A stretch of 63,426 nt of DNA, taken from Planctomycetota bacterium (GTDB taxonomy: Bacteria > Planctomycetota > SZUA-567 > H5-PLA8). The translations under genes and the position numbers were made by a program. The stretch is from positions 1-63,426 of the forward strand of contig JAKLKQ010000037.1 in assembly GCA_023150555.1 (NCBI GenBank), in the 5' to 3' direction. How positions within the stretch are numbered: position 1 is the first letter of the stretch; each line of letters starts with the position of its first letter. Shown in pieces: positions 40,218 through 49,910 of this stretch. Below the pieces are notes generated by a model, which worked only from the letters and a program-made list of their open reading frames with translations, ran no database searches and was not told the origin of the DNA.

Positions 40218-42017
40218 CTACGTGCAGGGCGAGTTCGTGGGCTCGTGGTCGGGCACTCGGCGCAGCACGCCGTCCATGGGGCCGTGCGGGGTGGGGGCCT
40301 CGCTCGCCGGCGGCACGGGGTCCTCGGCCAGTTCCTTCGGCACGGGGTCCTGATCCAGGCCCAGGGCCGCGCGGGCGCGGCGCCAGATGTCCGTGCGGAT
40401 CCAGCGTTCGTGCTGCAGCACCCAGGGGCGAGCCATCAACGTATCGATGGCCTCCTGGGGACGGCCGGCACCGACCAGCCGGTCGGCGATGCGTTCGACG
40501 ACGCGTCCTTCCTGCGCGGGAAGGCGGTCGAGGATTTTCTCGCGCGCGGCATGGTCGCCCATGTGGGCCAGCAGGGCGTCGTGGTCAAGCAAATGGCCGG
40601 TGTCGTCGATGCCGACGCGTTCGAATTCTTTGCGGGCTTTGGACAGGTTGCGCTCAATGCGCCAAGCCAGCAGGCCGCGCACGCGGCGGCCGTAGTCGTC
40701 GCCGCAGTCTTCCAGCACCGCGGAGGCGTCGCCGAAGCGTTCGCGCGCGGCCAGCCAGGTGCCTAGCGCGGTGCGGTAGACGGCCTTGTGTTCCGCGGCC
40801 CAGCGCAGGGCCTGTTCGAGTTCCAGGCCCGTCGGCGGCCAGTCGGTGCCTGCTGGATCGTAGGCGGGAATCGAGGAGGGCGCGTTCTTGCGGTGCGCGT
40901 CGAGCAGCGCCAGCCAGACCTTAGCTTCGGGGATGTGTTCCATGCCGAACCACTGAGGCGGGTGTGTGCCGAGCTTCGGCTGCGGGAGTTTTGCCTTGCG
41001 AATCGCGTCGACGCTGTCCGCGCCCGCCCAGAACTCCACGTAGCGGTGGCCCTGCCCGGGCGCCATCGTGCCGAACTCTTCCTGCGTCTTGAACGCACCG
41101 GATTGAATCTCGGCGTAGCCGCGGTGGTCGTCGCTGAGCAGGTCCGCCCAGCGTTTGGTGCCTTCCCAGCCAAAGGTCCACAGCTTCATGCCCGGCACCA
41201 ACTTGGGGTCGGCCAGGTGCATCATGCCGTAGCCGCGGCTGTGATGGAAGATGCCGTAGTAGACGTCGGTCTGGTCGAGCCAGAAGAGCCCCAGCATGCC
41301 TTCGCGCTCCCCGACCTTCGACCACTTCATGGGCCAGCGGTCGTACTGGTCCTTGCTGTTGTGCACGAATAGCTTCGCGGGCGGGTAGATGAACTCCGAG
41401 TCCGCGTAGGCGTCCACGCCGCAGTTGCTCCACAATTGCCACTTCGCCGGGCGCTGGGTGGGGTTGTGGAGAAAGGTCTCCTGCGTCAGGAAGTAGTCGT
41501 CGTCGCCTAGGCTGTAGCGCACCAGCCACTGCAAGCCCAAGCGGCGCTCGGTTTCGCCGATTTCGGCGTAGGCGCGGTCGTTCTGCTCATAGTGCCGCTG
41601 CGCGACAGGCTCGACGCTGGTGTGGCTGTGCGCGACGGGGAAATTGATCTCGATGCCGGCGCTGATCCACGCATTGCGGGGTTCGACTCGGTATGGTTTC
41701 ACGACGCGGTTGGCGTAGAGCAACTCGGCGCCGAGTTCGTGGCCGGGGGCCTGGTCGTCGGCCGGCGCGCGCAGGCGCTTGTCGCGGATCGAGTACACGC
41801 GCCCGCCCAGTGCGGGAGCGATGAGCGCGCGCAGGAAGCGGTTCTCCAGAGCGAGGAACGTGTAGGTGTGCGGTCGTGCGGTCTCGGACGTGCGCACGAA
41901 CTGCGTGTAGGGGTAGACGGGCACCTTGCCCTTCTCGAACAGCGGCGCCAGGCGCGAGGCCAGTTCGGCCTCGTAGGTCGGCAGCGTCAGCGAGAAGGGG
42001 TACGCGCGGGCGGACAT
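40218..42017 (-). CDS. DUF5107 protein with C-terminal TPR-like helices
   Basis: This 599-residue protein has a DUF5107 core (about residues 40-350), a galactose-mutarotase-like beta fold. Visible marks are ALGGRVYSIRDK, WISAGIEINFP and HHSRGYGMMHLADP. The last 200 residues are helical and include WAAEHKAVYRTALGTWLAAR, similar to TPR units. Proteins of this kind are often linked to carbohydrate metabolism, but no reaction is established. No signal peptide is evident. It lies 90 bases downstream of the VOC gene on the same strand. Confidence 0.75.
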   Translation of the reverse strand: MSARAYPFSLTLPTYEAELASRLAPLFEKGKVPVYPYTQFVRTSETARPHTYTFLALENRFLRALIAPALGGRVYSIRDKRLRAPADDQAPGHELGAELLYANRVVKPYRVEPRNAWISAGIEINFPVAHSHTSVEPVAQRHYEQNDRAYAEIGETERRLGLQWLVRYSLGDDDYFLTQETFLHNPTQRPAKWQLWSNCGVDAYADSEFIYPPAKLFVHNSKDQYDRWPMKWSKVGEREGMLGLFWLDQTDVYYGIFHHSRGYGMMHLADPKLVPGMKLWTFGWEGTKRWADLLSDDHRGYAEIQSGAFKTQEEFGTMAPGQGHRYVEFWAGADSVDAIRKAKLPQPKLGTHPPQWFGMEHIPEAKVWLALLDAHRKNAPSSIPAYDPAGTDWPPTGLELEQALRWAAEHKAVYRTALGTWLAARERFGDASAVLEDCGDDYGRRVRGLLAWRIERNLSKARKEFERVGIDDTGHLLDHDALLAHMGDHAAREKILDRLPAQEGRVVERIADRLVGAGRPQEAIDTLMARPWVLQHERWIRTDIWRRARAALGLDQDPVPKELAEDPVPPASEAPTPHGPMDGVLRRVPDHEPTNSPCT

Positions 42018-42107
42018 GGAGCGTTCCTCAGAGGTGGCGGAGAACCTGCCCGCGCCGGGCGCGGAAGCAGGGCATGTTGGGCTGCATACACCGGGAAGCG
42101 GGCGCTG

Positions 42108-42542
42108 TCACGGGGCGTGCGGGATGGTCTGGCCGTGGCTGAACTCGACGACATTGCCGTCGGGATCCTTTACTGCGCAGAGGTAACCCACCACGCCACC
42201 CATGTCTTCGGCCGGCCAGTGGAGGATGCCCTCTCTTTTACCGCGAGCGGCCAAGGCGTCCACTGCGGCGCGGCTGTCCAGCGCCATGCCGAGGTGGTCG
42301 AAGAGACTCGTCGCGCCCGCGCCGCGAGGGGCCTGCAGGAGCACGATCCAGACGCCCGCCACGGGCTTGCCGGCGCGCTGCGGGGCCATCCAGGCGACCT
42401 CGACGCTGCCCTTCTTGTCGGGCGACGGATCGCTGCGGCGATGCACGACGGCCATGCCGCACCAGTCGCGGTAGAAGGCGATGCTGCGCGCCAGGTCCGC
42501 GCAGCGGATCGCGATGTGGGTCCAGGCGGGTGTTGCGCTCAT
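42108..42542 (-). CDS. VOC family (glyoxalase/dioxygenase fold) protein
   Basis: This 144-residue protein has the paired beta-alpha-beta units of the vicinal oxygen chelate fold: WTHIAIRCADLARSIAFYRD at the start, GVWIVLLQAP in the middle and VVGYLCAVKDPDGNVVEFSH at the end. The conserved His near residue 9, another near 86 and Glu near 135 could bind a metal. Substrates range from methylglyoxal adducts to aromatics and drugs, so no call is made. Its ATG overlaps the stop of the thioredoxin-like gene upstream (ATGA), indicating coupled translation. Confidence 0.85.
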   Translation of the reverse strand: MSATPAWTHIAIRCADLARSIAFYRDWCGMAVVHRRSDPSPDKKGSVEVAWMAPQRAGKPVAGVWIVLLQAPRGAGATSLFDHLGMALDSRAAVDALAARGKREGILHWPAEDMGGVVGYLCAVKDPDGNVVEFSHGQTIPHAP

Positions 42543-44686
42543 GGCTTTCGAAGGCTCTCCAGGCGCGCCTTCAGTTCGGCAGAGTCGGTGAAGACTTCCA
42601 AACCTTCTTCCTTGGACACGACTATTCCCGCAGCTTCCTTGGGGATGGCGCCGAGGTGAGGCTCGAGTTCCTTGCGGAGTCGGGCGAAGACCTCCGGCCG
42701 GTCGGGAGGCAGATACATCACGAGCCAAGATGGGTAGCCATAGAATTCATCAACCACACGGTCGATCGCTTGGCGTTCGGATGCATCGTGGGTGAAGAAC
42801 AAAGCTCTGTATTCCTGCTCTGAGCATACGCTCGCAATGCAGAGCGCCGGCGCGAAGGCGCCCAGCGCTTCCAGCTTTGCGCCAACCGGAACGGCCGGAC
42901 CCTGCCGCCTGTACGTGCTGCTGAACTCCCGCATTCGCGGCCGGACCATCGCCGCCAGCGCGTTGACGGACGGGCCGTCAAGCGACGAGTCTTGCAGCGG
43001 TTTGTAGACGGCGCTCAGGCGGCCGAGCGCCGGCGGCGCGCCGTCGCCCTTCAGAGCGCGGTCGGCGTAGCAGCCGTCGGCCGCATCGAGGAAGCGCTCG
43101 TCGAGGCGCTTTACCGAAGCCTCCGCGGCCTCGAAGTACCGGTCGTCGCCGGTGGCGAGGTACGCGTCGGTGCAGGCCAGCGCCAGCGCGGCCTCGTCGT
43201 TCGCCAGGAAGGGGAATGAGACGCTGCCGTCCGGCGCGATCACGTGCCCGGCGCCCTTGGCCGGGTCGGTCGCCTCCTTTAATAGGCGGTCTAGCGTCTT
43301 GAGCGCGAAGGCACGCACGTCGTCGCGGGCGAAGGCCCCGGCGGCCAGCAGGCAGGCGCTGATGGCGCGGGCGTTGGCGTCGACGAGGATGCGGCGGTCC
43401 ACCGGCGGGGCGGGGCGCTTCTGGCGCGCGGCGCGGAGCTTCTGCAGGGCTTCGCGCAGCACCTTCTCGCCTCCGGCGCGGTCGGCATGCACGGCCTTCG
43501 CGGCTTCCTCAATACTGCATGCTTTGAAGAGGACGTTCCGGTGTGGGTTGGTCTCGGGCAGGTCGCCCCAGGCTTCGATCTCGTAGAAGCGTCGCACCAG
43601 CCCGCAGCCTTCGTCCTCGGCCAGCGCGGCTTCCAGTTCGCCCAGCGTCCAGGTGTAGAAGGGCTCTTCGCCCAGCTGCCCGGCGAAGAATCCGCCGCGT
43701 TCGCGGTCGGCCAGCGCCTCCATCATCCACTGCAGCACGCCCTCGGCGGCCTCGCGGTAGTCCGGATCCTTGGTGAACTGCCAGGCGTGCACCAGCAGCT
43801 GCAGCATCTCGGCATTGAGTCCCAGCAGCTTCTCGAAGCGCGGCACGCGCCAGAGCCGGTCGATGGACACGCGGTGGAAGCCGCCGCCCAAGCGGTCGTG
43901 GATTCCCCCGGCCAGCATCCCGGCGAGCGTGTGCCTCAGGACGTTCAGGCTGGCGGCGTCGCCGCTGCGGGCGTGGTGCAGCAGCAGCAGTTCCAGCGCC
44001 TGCGGCGGCGGGAACTTGGGGCCTTCGACGCCGGGCCCGAAGCCACCGCCCACGGGATCGAAGCGCTCGCACAGCGTCGCCGCGGCATTCTTCAGCGCGG
44101 CCGGGGCGTCGAACTTCGGAGCATCCTCCTTCGGGGTCTCTTGCTCAACCTGCGCCGACTGCGCGCGAAGCTTTTCCTCGAGGGATTTGGCGCGCTCGAG
44201 CAGTTCGTCGCGGCGCTTCTCCCAGTCCTCGGCCACGCCGCGCAGCACAGTTTCGAACGCCGGGCGCTTCTCCAGGAAATCGTCGCGCAGGCGGAAGTGC
44301 GTGCCTCCGAAGATGACTTCGCCGGCGGGCGTCAGGAACGCGACCAGGGGCCAGCCGGCGTTGCCGCCGGCCGAGCGCACCGCGGCCTGGTAGCGCACGT
44401 CGATGTCGGGGCGTTCGTCGCGGTCGATGCGCACCGGCACAAACCATTCATTGACCAGCAGCGCGACGGTGCCGTCGCCGAAGACTTCGCTCTGCATCTC
44501 GGCACTGCGGGGGCTCCAGCGCGCGTCGATAATCAGCAGGATGGGCTTGCCGCGTTCTTTGGCCTCGGCGAAAGCCTTCTCCTCCCAGGCGCGCCAGCGC
44601 ACGTCGGCGGCGAGCGCCTGGGTAGCCCAGGCGGCCAGTGCGGCGAGCACCGCGGCGGGCAGGAGAAGGGGTCGTCCCATAGGCAT
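42539..44686 (-). CDS. Secreted DUF255/YyaL-like protein with a thioredoxin domain lacking its cysteines
   Basis: This 715-residue protein starts with a signal peptide ending TQALA. Residues 25-135 form a thioredoxin-like domain. In the related DUF255/SPATA20 family the active-site region is cysteine-bearing, but here it reads ARWSPRSAEM, so no redox cysteines are present. The rest is an alpha/alpha barrel with VGGGFGPGVEGPKFPPPQ, GGIHDRLGGGFHRVS and an ending region SVCSEQEYRALF, typical of the YyaL family. An export signal is unusual for this family. A binding rather than redox role is inferred. Translation is coupled to the VOC gene. Confidence 0.82.
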   Translation of the reverse strand: MPMGRPLLLPAAVLAALAAWATQALAADVRWRAWEEKAFAEAKERGKPILLIIDARWSPRSAEMQSEVFGDGTVALLVNEWFVPVRIDRDERPDIDVRYQAAVRSAGGNAGWPLVAFLTPAGEVIFGGTHFRLRDDFLEKRPAFETVLRGVAEDWEKRRDELLERAKSLEEKLRAQSAQVEQETPKEDAPKFDAPAALKNAAATLCERFDPVGGGFGPGVEGPKFPPPQALELLLLHHARSGDAASLNVLRHTLAGMLAGGIHDRLGGGFHRVSIDRLWRVPRFEKLLGLNAEMLQLLVHAWQFTKDPDYREAAEGVLQWMMEALADRERGGFFAGQLGEEPFYTWTLGELEAALAEDEGCGLVRRFYEIEAWGDLPETNPHRNVLFKACSIEEAAKAVHADRAGGEKVLREALQKLRAARQKRPAPPVDRRILVDANARAISACLLAAGAFARDDVRAFALKTLDRLLKEATDPAKGAGHVIAPDGSVSFPFLANDEAALALACTDAYLATGDDRYFEAAEASVKRLDERFLDAADGCYADRALKGDGAPPALGRLSAVYKPLQDSSLDGPSVNALAAMVRPRMREFSSTYRRQGPAVPVGAKLEALGAFAPALCIASVCSEQEYRALFFTHDASERQAIDRVVDEFYGYPSWLVMYLPPDRPEVFARLRKELEPHLGAIPKEAAGIVVSKEEGLEVFTDSAELKARLESLRKP

Positions 44687-44826
44687 GGCCCTAGTGTAGA
44701 GGCGCGGCGCAGGCTTGTCAGGAGCAGAGTGGCAGCGCCATGAAGGCGGGCAGTGGCGCCCCGTTCCGCCGTGTGCTACGCTGAGCGTCAGACGGAGGGA
44801 CCCTTTATTCGCCAGGACGGGAATCC

Positions 44827-46212
44827 ATGGCCGACAAGAGTTCCAAGAAGGACGACGGCGAGGCGGATCCGGCGGGCGAGCGCAAGCCCGCGCGCCGCGC
44901 CACCGACAAGCCGCAGGATCCCCCGAGCGACGAGCCCCTGCCTTCGCTGCGGCAGGTGAAGGCCGAGCCCGTCAAGATGGCCGCCGACGGCAAGAGCGGC
45001 GAAGGCGGGGAAGAGGAGCAGATGGTGATTCTGCTCCAGGACCCCGAAGGCTTCGCGCCCAGCCCGGCGGTGCTGAGTCCCGTGGCCTTTGCGCTCGCGT
45101 CGCTCTTTGACGGCCAGCGCACGGCGCAGGACGTGGCCGAAGTCTTCGAGGCGCAGTACGGCAAGCGCGTCGACCCCGAACAGATTCATCTGCTGGTGCA
45201 GGAACTGGACCAGGCGCTGTTTCTCGACACGCCGCGGTTCGAGAGCACCGTGCGGCAGAAGATGGTTCGCTACCTGAGCAACCGGGTGCGCCCGGCCGTC
45301 CACGCGGGGCAGTCGTATCCCGAGGATCCCGAGGAACTGCAGAAGAAGATCGAAGGCTTCTTCACGCTCGACAAGGCGCCCGGCGCGCTGCCCAAGCCCA
45401 ACGGCTCGGTGCCCGACCGCGTGCGCGGCATGGTGCTGCCGCACATCGACCTGAACGTGGGCGGCGCGACGTACGCGCACGGCTACAAGGCGCTGCTGGA
45501 GGCCAGCCAGGCCGACCTGTTCGTGGTGTTGGGCGTCGCGCACCACGGCCCCGGCGACGGACTGTACAACGTATCGACGAAGGACTTCGCCACGCCGGCG
45601 GGCCCGGTAAAGACGGCGCGGGGCATCGCCGAGCGCCTGCAGATGGCCTCGGGCGTGGAGACGGTGCTGGCCGAGCTGACGCACCAGAACGAGCACTCCG
45701 TCGAGTTCCAGGCAGTGCTGCTTGCAACGCTGCTGGGGCAGCACGCGGGGCGCAGTTTCGAGATCGTGCCGGTGCTGTGCGGAGCCAGCGAGCCATTCAT
45801 CGAGACCGACCGCAACCCGGCGAACGACGAGACCTTTCAGCGCTTCGTCGATGCGCTGGGCGAGGAACTGGACAAGTCCAACCGCAAGTGGTGCATCCTC
45901 TCGAGCGTGGACTTCAGCCACGTGGGCCCCAAGTTCGGCGATAGTACGACGCTGACCGACCGCCTGCTGCTGCCGGTGGCGCGCGCGGACATGCGCATGC
46001 TGAAGCGCATCGAGAGCCTGGACGCGGACAGCTTCTACTTCGAGGTCGCGCGGACCAAGAACAGCCGCCACGTCGACGCCGTGATGGCCGTGCTGACGAT
46101 GCTGGCGGTGGGCCGCAAGACCTTCTCCAAGGGCGTGCTGCTGCATTACGACCAGATGCTCGAGGCCGCCACGCGCTCGGCGGTCAGCTTCGCCAGCCTC
46201 GCGCTGGAATAA
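44827..46212 (+). CDS. Memo-like protein (AmmeMemoRadiSam system protein B) with N-terminal PqqD-like region
   Basis: This 461-residue protein has a Memo domain at about residues 160-461. Metal-site segments are LPHIDLNVGGATYAHGYKAL, VLGVAHHGPGDG, HQNEHSVEFQAVLL and CILSSVDFSHVGPKFG. Bacterial Memo proteins usually sit with an AMMECR1 protein and a radical SAM enzyme; neither is in this window. Residues 65-140 (ALASLFDGQRTAQDVAEVFE) resemble a PqqD-type peptide-binding unit. The first 60 residues are charged and probably disordered. The reaction is unknown; a link to a distant radical SAM partner is possible. Confidence 0.83.
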   Translation: MADKSSKKDDGEADPAGERKPARRATDKPQDPPSDEPLPSLRQVKAEPVKMAADGKSGEGGEEEQMVILLQDPEGFAPSPAVLSPVAFALASLFDGQRTAQDVAEVFEAQYGKRVDPEQIHLLVQELDQALFLDTPRFESTVRQKMVRYLSNRVRPAVHAGQSYPEDPEELQKKIEGFFTLDKAPGALPKPNGSVPDRVRGMVLPHIDLNVGGATYAHGYKALLEASQADLFVVLGVAHHGPGDGLYNVSTKDFATPAGPVKTARGIAERLQMASGVETVLAELTHQNEHSVEFQAVLLATLLGQHAGRSFEIVPVLCGASEPFIETDRNPANDETFQRFVDALGEELDKSNRKWCILSSVDFSHVGPKFGDSTTLTDRLLLPVARADMRMLKRIESLDADSFYFEVARTKNSRHVDAVMAVLTMLAVGRKTFSKGVLLHYDQMLEAATRSAVSFASLALE

Positions 46213-46251
46213 TCTTCAAGACAAAAGTGAGAAGGGACCGGCGGGCAGTCG

Positions 46252-48228
46252 TCAGATCGCTTCGCTGCCATCGAAGTGGTCGGCCTGCGGGCGGCCTCGG
46301 GCGCGCAGCAGCATGGCACGCTCGCTGAAGACTCGTGCCTTCGCATACTGCTTCTCGCGCTCGAGGTGGAAGGCGATATCGTCGAGTTCGTCGGGCTCCT
46401 TGAAGAACGGCGTGGGCACCTTGTCGAGGTAGTTGATGGCCTGGTCGTTGTCGCCCTTGTCGCGGTAGGTGCGGTAGAGCAGGTAGTGGGCCAGGTGCCG
46501 CGCGTCGCCGCGGCCTTCGCGGGCGACGGAGAGCAGGTTGCTGACGGCGCCGTCGTAGCGCTGGGTCTCCATGTAGGTGCGCGCCAGGCCCAGCTTGGCT
46601 TCCAGGCTGCTGGGGTCGATCTGAGCGGCCCAGTCGAAGTACTTCTGGCTCTCGATGTACTTGCCTTCCATCAGCTTCACTTCGCCCAGGCAGATCAGGG
46701 GTTCGGTGGAGGACTTGTCCAGGTCGCGGGCGCGCTGGAAGAGGCGCTCCGCCTCCTGCGTGTCTTCTAGGTGCGTGGCGAAGAGGCGGCCCAGGCTGAT
46801 CATCGCGCCGGCGTCCTGGCTGAAGCGCCGGCCGGCCTCTTCGGAAAGCTTGCGCGCTTCGTCTTCCTTGCCCGTGACGAGGCAGAGGTAGACCTGGTTG
46901 ACCAGCGGGGCGCTCATGCTGGGGTCCAGCCCGGAGACGTCGGCGAAGACCTTCTGGGCGTCGTCCATGCGGCCTTCGGCGACGGCGACGACGCCTTCCA
47001 TCATGCGCATGACGGACTCGTCGAGCTTTGGCGACTTCTCGGCCCAGACGTCCTTCCAGTAGGCCAGGCGCGAAGGGCATTTGCGGCCGCGCATGTCGAG
47101 CAGGCGCTTGAGCAGCGCCGCGCAGTGTCCCGCCAGTTCCTCGTTGAAGCCGCCCCAGAGGTGGAAGACGTCGTCGAGGAAGCTGCGCTTGGCCTCGCGC
47201 AGGTTCTGCGCGTTGCGGCAGCACTCGATGACCTCGGGGATTTCCGCGGTGGGATAGCGCAGCACGCCCATCTCGACGCAGCCGTGGTAATGCAGGTCGC
47301 GGAAGAAGCGCGGGATCTCGGTGTTGGTGATGCGCAACTGGGTGCTGACGATTAGCGCGAAGAACGCGGCCATGCGGCGGACGGTCTCGGTCTCCTGGCT
47401 CAGCAGGCCGTCCTGGCCCAGGCGTTCCAGCATCTGGCTGGCTTCCTGGTAGTACTCGCGCTGCAGTAGCCGCACGCCCACCAGCAGCGCGCCGCCGCCG
47501 CGGCCGATCAGGCGCCGCATCGGCTGCCACCACTGGCTGTAGCGCTCGCGCGCGCCCAGCACGTACACGCGCCCGGTCAGGAACTCGAGCACTTCCTCGG
47601 CCTGCCCTTCGAAGGGCGAGTGGTGGTTGTCCAGCGCGGCGATCATCGCGTCGATGAGGTCGATGTATGCGGTGACCATCTGGTCCATGTCGCGGCTGGT
47701 GCAGTCGGACAACTCCTTGGCCAGCATCTGCCGGCGCAGCGGCACGCGGCCGTGGCTGAAAACCAAAGCGTGCACCTGCGGGAAGCGTTCGCGGTAGTTG
47801 CTGACGGTGCGGCGGTTGCGGATCAGCCAGCGCGTACCGGCCAGCGCGCGCAGCCAGCGCGCGGTCTTCTGGACTTCGGGGTCGGCCTTTTCCGTGATGT
47901 CTTCCAGGATCGCGATGGCGCGTTCTTCCTGCTCGCGGTGCATGGTGATCGCGGCCTGTTGCAGCACCTGGCGCTCGCGGCCCAGCCCCGGCAGAACCTT
48001 GCGCAGCCGCGCCTGAAAGCGCACGTACGCGACGGCCGCGCGGCACTTCTTGCCGAAGGCGACCAGGAAGACCAGCAGCGCGCTGCCGGTCCAATAGAAG
48101 TACTGCGGGTAGAAGGTGCGCGCGATCTCGTCGCCCCAGAGGTCCTGGCGAAAGAGCGTGCCTACGGCAACCAGGAACAGCGCCAAGCTGAACTTCATCG
48201 CAAACTGGTAGATGCGAGAAGGGTTCAT
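46252..48228 (-). CDS. Membrane-anchored TPR protein
   Basis: This 658-residue protein has two N-terminal hydrophobic segments (about 12-25 and 45-60: FSLALFLVAVGTLF and WTGSALLVFLVAFG). The rest is alpha-helical, with TPR-like pairs most evident after residue 400, such as AQKVFADVSGLDPSMSAPLV, GAMISLGRLFATHLEDTQEA and SSLEAKLGLARTYMETQRYD. TPR proteins of this size scaffold complexes at the membrane. No enzymatic motif is seen. It converges on the Memo-like gene with 39 bases between. Confidence 0.78.
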   Translation of the reverse strand: MNPSRIYQFAMKFSLALFLVAVGTLFRQDLWGDEIARTFYPQYFYWTGSALLVFLVAFGKKCRAAVAYVRFQARLRKVLPGLGRERQVLQQAAITMHREQEERAIAILEDITEKADPEVQKTARWLRALAGTRWLIRNRRTVSNYRERFPQVHALVFSHGRVPLRRQMLAKELSDCTSRDMDQMVTAYIDLIDAMIAALDNHHSPFEGQAEEVLEFLTGRVYVLGARERYSQWWQPMRRLIGRGGGALLVGVRLLQREYYQEASQMLERLGQDGLLSQETETVRRMAAFFALIVSTQLRITNTEIPRFFRDLHYHGCVEMGVLRYPTAEIPEVIECCRNAQNLREAKRSFLDDVFHLWGGFNEELAGHCAALLKRLLDMRGRKCPSRLAYWKDVWAEKSPKLDESVMRMMEGVVAVAEGRMDDAQKVFADVSGLDPSMSAPLVNQVYLCLVTGKEDEARKLSEEAGRRFSQDAGAMISLGRLFATHLEDTQEAERLFQRARDLDKSSTEPLICLGEVKLMEGKYIESQKYFDWAAQIDPSSLEAKLGLARTYMETQRYDGAVSNLLSVAREGRGDARHLAHYLLYRTYRDKGDNDQAINYLDKVPTPFFKEPDELDDIAFHLEREKQYAKARVFSERAMLLRARGRPQADHFDGSEAI

Positions 48229-48589
48229 AGGCCGCTGTACCTGCTGCGCCGCCGCGGGGGCGGGCAGCGAACGCGCGGACGGACCGTGGCCGGACGCAGG
48301 CGCCAGCCGAACCGGCAGGACCGCGGTGCGAGTACGTCTCCTCCAGCATCAATTTGACGCCTGGAAAGTCCAAAGTCAACGCTTCTCTATCCTGGTATGA
48401 GCGGCACGCGCGCACAGGTGCAGCGGGGCGCCGGCGCCGCAGGAGAAAGCGGAAGGGAATCGTCGAAGCGATACGTCTTCTCCTCTGGCGGCGGATGTGG
48501 CGTAGACCCTCTTTCAACGGGCTGCTAGGATTCGGGTTATTCGGCCCTGCATCTTTTGAACCTATGGATCCCGCGCGAATGGAGTTCCG

Positions 48590-49822
48590 TTGAGCTTCCA
48601 GTCCTGCATCAAGTGCGGCAAGCCCATTCCGGCTTCGATGCTCCGCGACGGCCGGGCCCGCAAGATCGGCGCTGGCTTCGTCTGCCCGGCCTGCCGCATC
48701 GAACGCGCGTCGGCCTCGACGCCCCAGCGCCTGCCTTCGACCCAAGCCGAACTCCCGGCCGCCCACGGCAGCAAGGGCGTGCCGACCCGGCGCAGTTCCA
48801 AGAACCTGCCCCTGCCTTCGGAGAACGGCACGCACCGGGAGGCCGATCGCGTCGACTTTCAGCTTGGCGACCAGCTGGCGTCCGCTTCGGGACGCGCGCG
48901 CGGGCGGCTTTCCAGCACCACCGCCAAGAGCCTCAGCAAGGTCAAGCGCTCGGCCAAGGAATACGCCAACTCGGAAACCGAACGGACGGTGCGCGGCGAA
49001 CAGCACATCACCAAGTACATCGTGATCGGCTCGCTGCTTCTGCTGGCGGGCATCGCCGGCGTGATGGTATTGAACGCCACCTCCAAGCCCAGCCAGGAAG
49101 ACCGGGAGCGCCAGCGCGCGCGCCTGGAGGACCGGGAAAGGCAGGAGGCTAATGAGGAGAAGGAGCGCGAGGCGGCCAAGGACGCGCCGCTGGTGGTGAA
49201 GATCGAGGACGACCCCGAACGCGTGCCTCAGTCGGAGCCCGACGAGTTGGGCGTGTTTCTGCCCGGCGACGATATGCTCGACGAGGTCCAGCGCCGCGAG
49301 CGCGACGCCTGGAGCCGCAAGCGCGGCCAGCCCGCTCCCGGCGAAGGCCCCTTCGTCTTAGGCGACTTCGAGTCGGACGAAGAGCTCAGAATGTGGCGCT
49401 TCGCGCCGCAGAAGGACGTGCTGGCCTGGTTGGGCAAGAAGGGTATCGCCACCGGGAAGATCGCCCTGCGCTTGCAGGTGCCGCCGTGCGGCGAGACCCC
49501 CGGCGAGGCCTCCTTCTACCTGGCGACGGCGGCCGACGAAGCCTGGGACTGGCGCGGCGCGAACGCCGTGATCGCCGAGGCCTTCAACCCGCAGCGCCGC
49601 GCGCTGAAGGTAGCCCTAGAAGTCGGCAGCGGCGAGGGCAAGAAATTGCGCTGGGACTTCGAGGTGCCGCCGGGGAAGTCGTTCGAACTGCGCGGCGAGT
49701 TGCAGGGCGCCGACTTCGAACCGCTGAAAGTCCAGCGCGTGGGGCTGAAGGTGCCCCGCGACGCCAAGAAGGAACTCGTCATCTACCTCGACAATTTCCA
49801 CCTGGAAGGCTCGTTCAAGTAA
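48590..49822 (+). CDS. Zinc-ribbon membrane protein with a C-terminal beta-sandwich-like domain
   Basis: This 410-residue protein starts at TTG with GGAG five bases before it; no ATG in frame fits. Residues 6-35 form a zinc ribbon (CIKCGKP, CPACR). A Ser/Arg-rich region leads to a transmembrane helix at about 140-162 and a charged coiled coil (DRERQRARLEDRERQEANEE). The last 170 residues look like a carbohydrate-binding beta sandwich: VLGDFESDEELRMWRF, EASFYLATAADEAWDWRGAN and VIYLDNFHLEG. The ribbon is cytoplasmic and the sandwich outside. No function is known. Confidence 0.72.
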   Translation: MSFQSCIKCGKPIPASMLRDGRARKIGAGFVCPACRIERASASTPQRLPSTQAELPAAHGSKGVPTRRSSKNLPLPSENGTHREADRVDFQLGDQLASASGRARGRLSSTTAKSLSKVKRSAKEYANSETERTVRGEQHITKYIVIGSLLLLAGIAGVMVLNATSKPSQEDRERQRARLEDRERQEANEEKEREAAKDAPLVVKIEDDPERVPQSEPDELGVFLPGDDMLDEVQRRERDAWSRKRGQPAPGEGPFVLGDFESDEELRMWRFAPQKDVLAWLGKKGIATGKIALRLQVPPCGETPGEASFYLATAADEAWDWRGANAVIAEAFNPQRRALKVALEVGSGEGKKLRWDFEVPPGKSFELRGELQGADFEPLKVQRVGLKVPRDAKKELVIYLDNFHLEGSFK

Positions 49823-49910
49823 CGCCGCCCGTCGACGCAAAGCACCAGTGCCCCGCTCGATCGGCGCGTGAAGAATCCGGCCGCACAAGCGTCCCTTTGA
49901 AGGCGACGGA

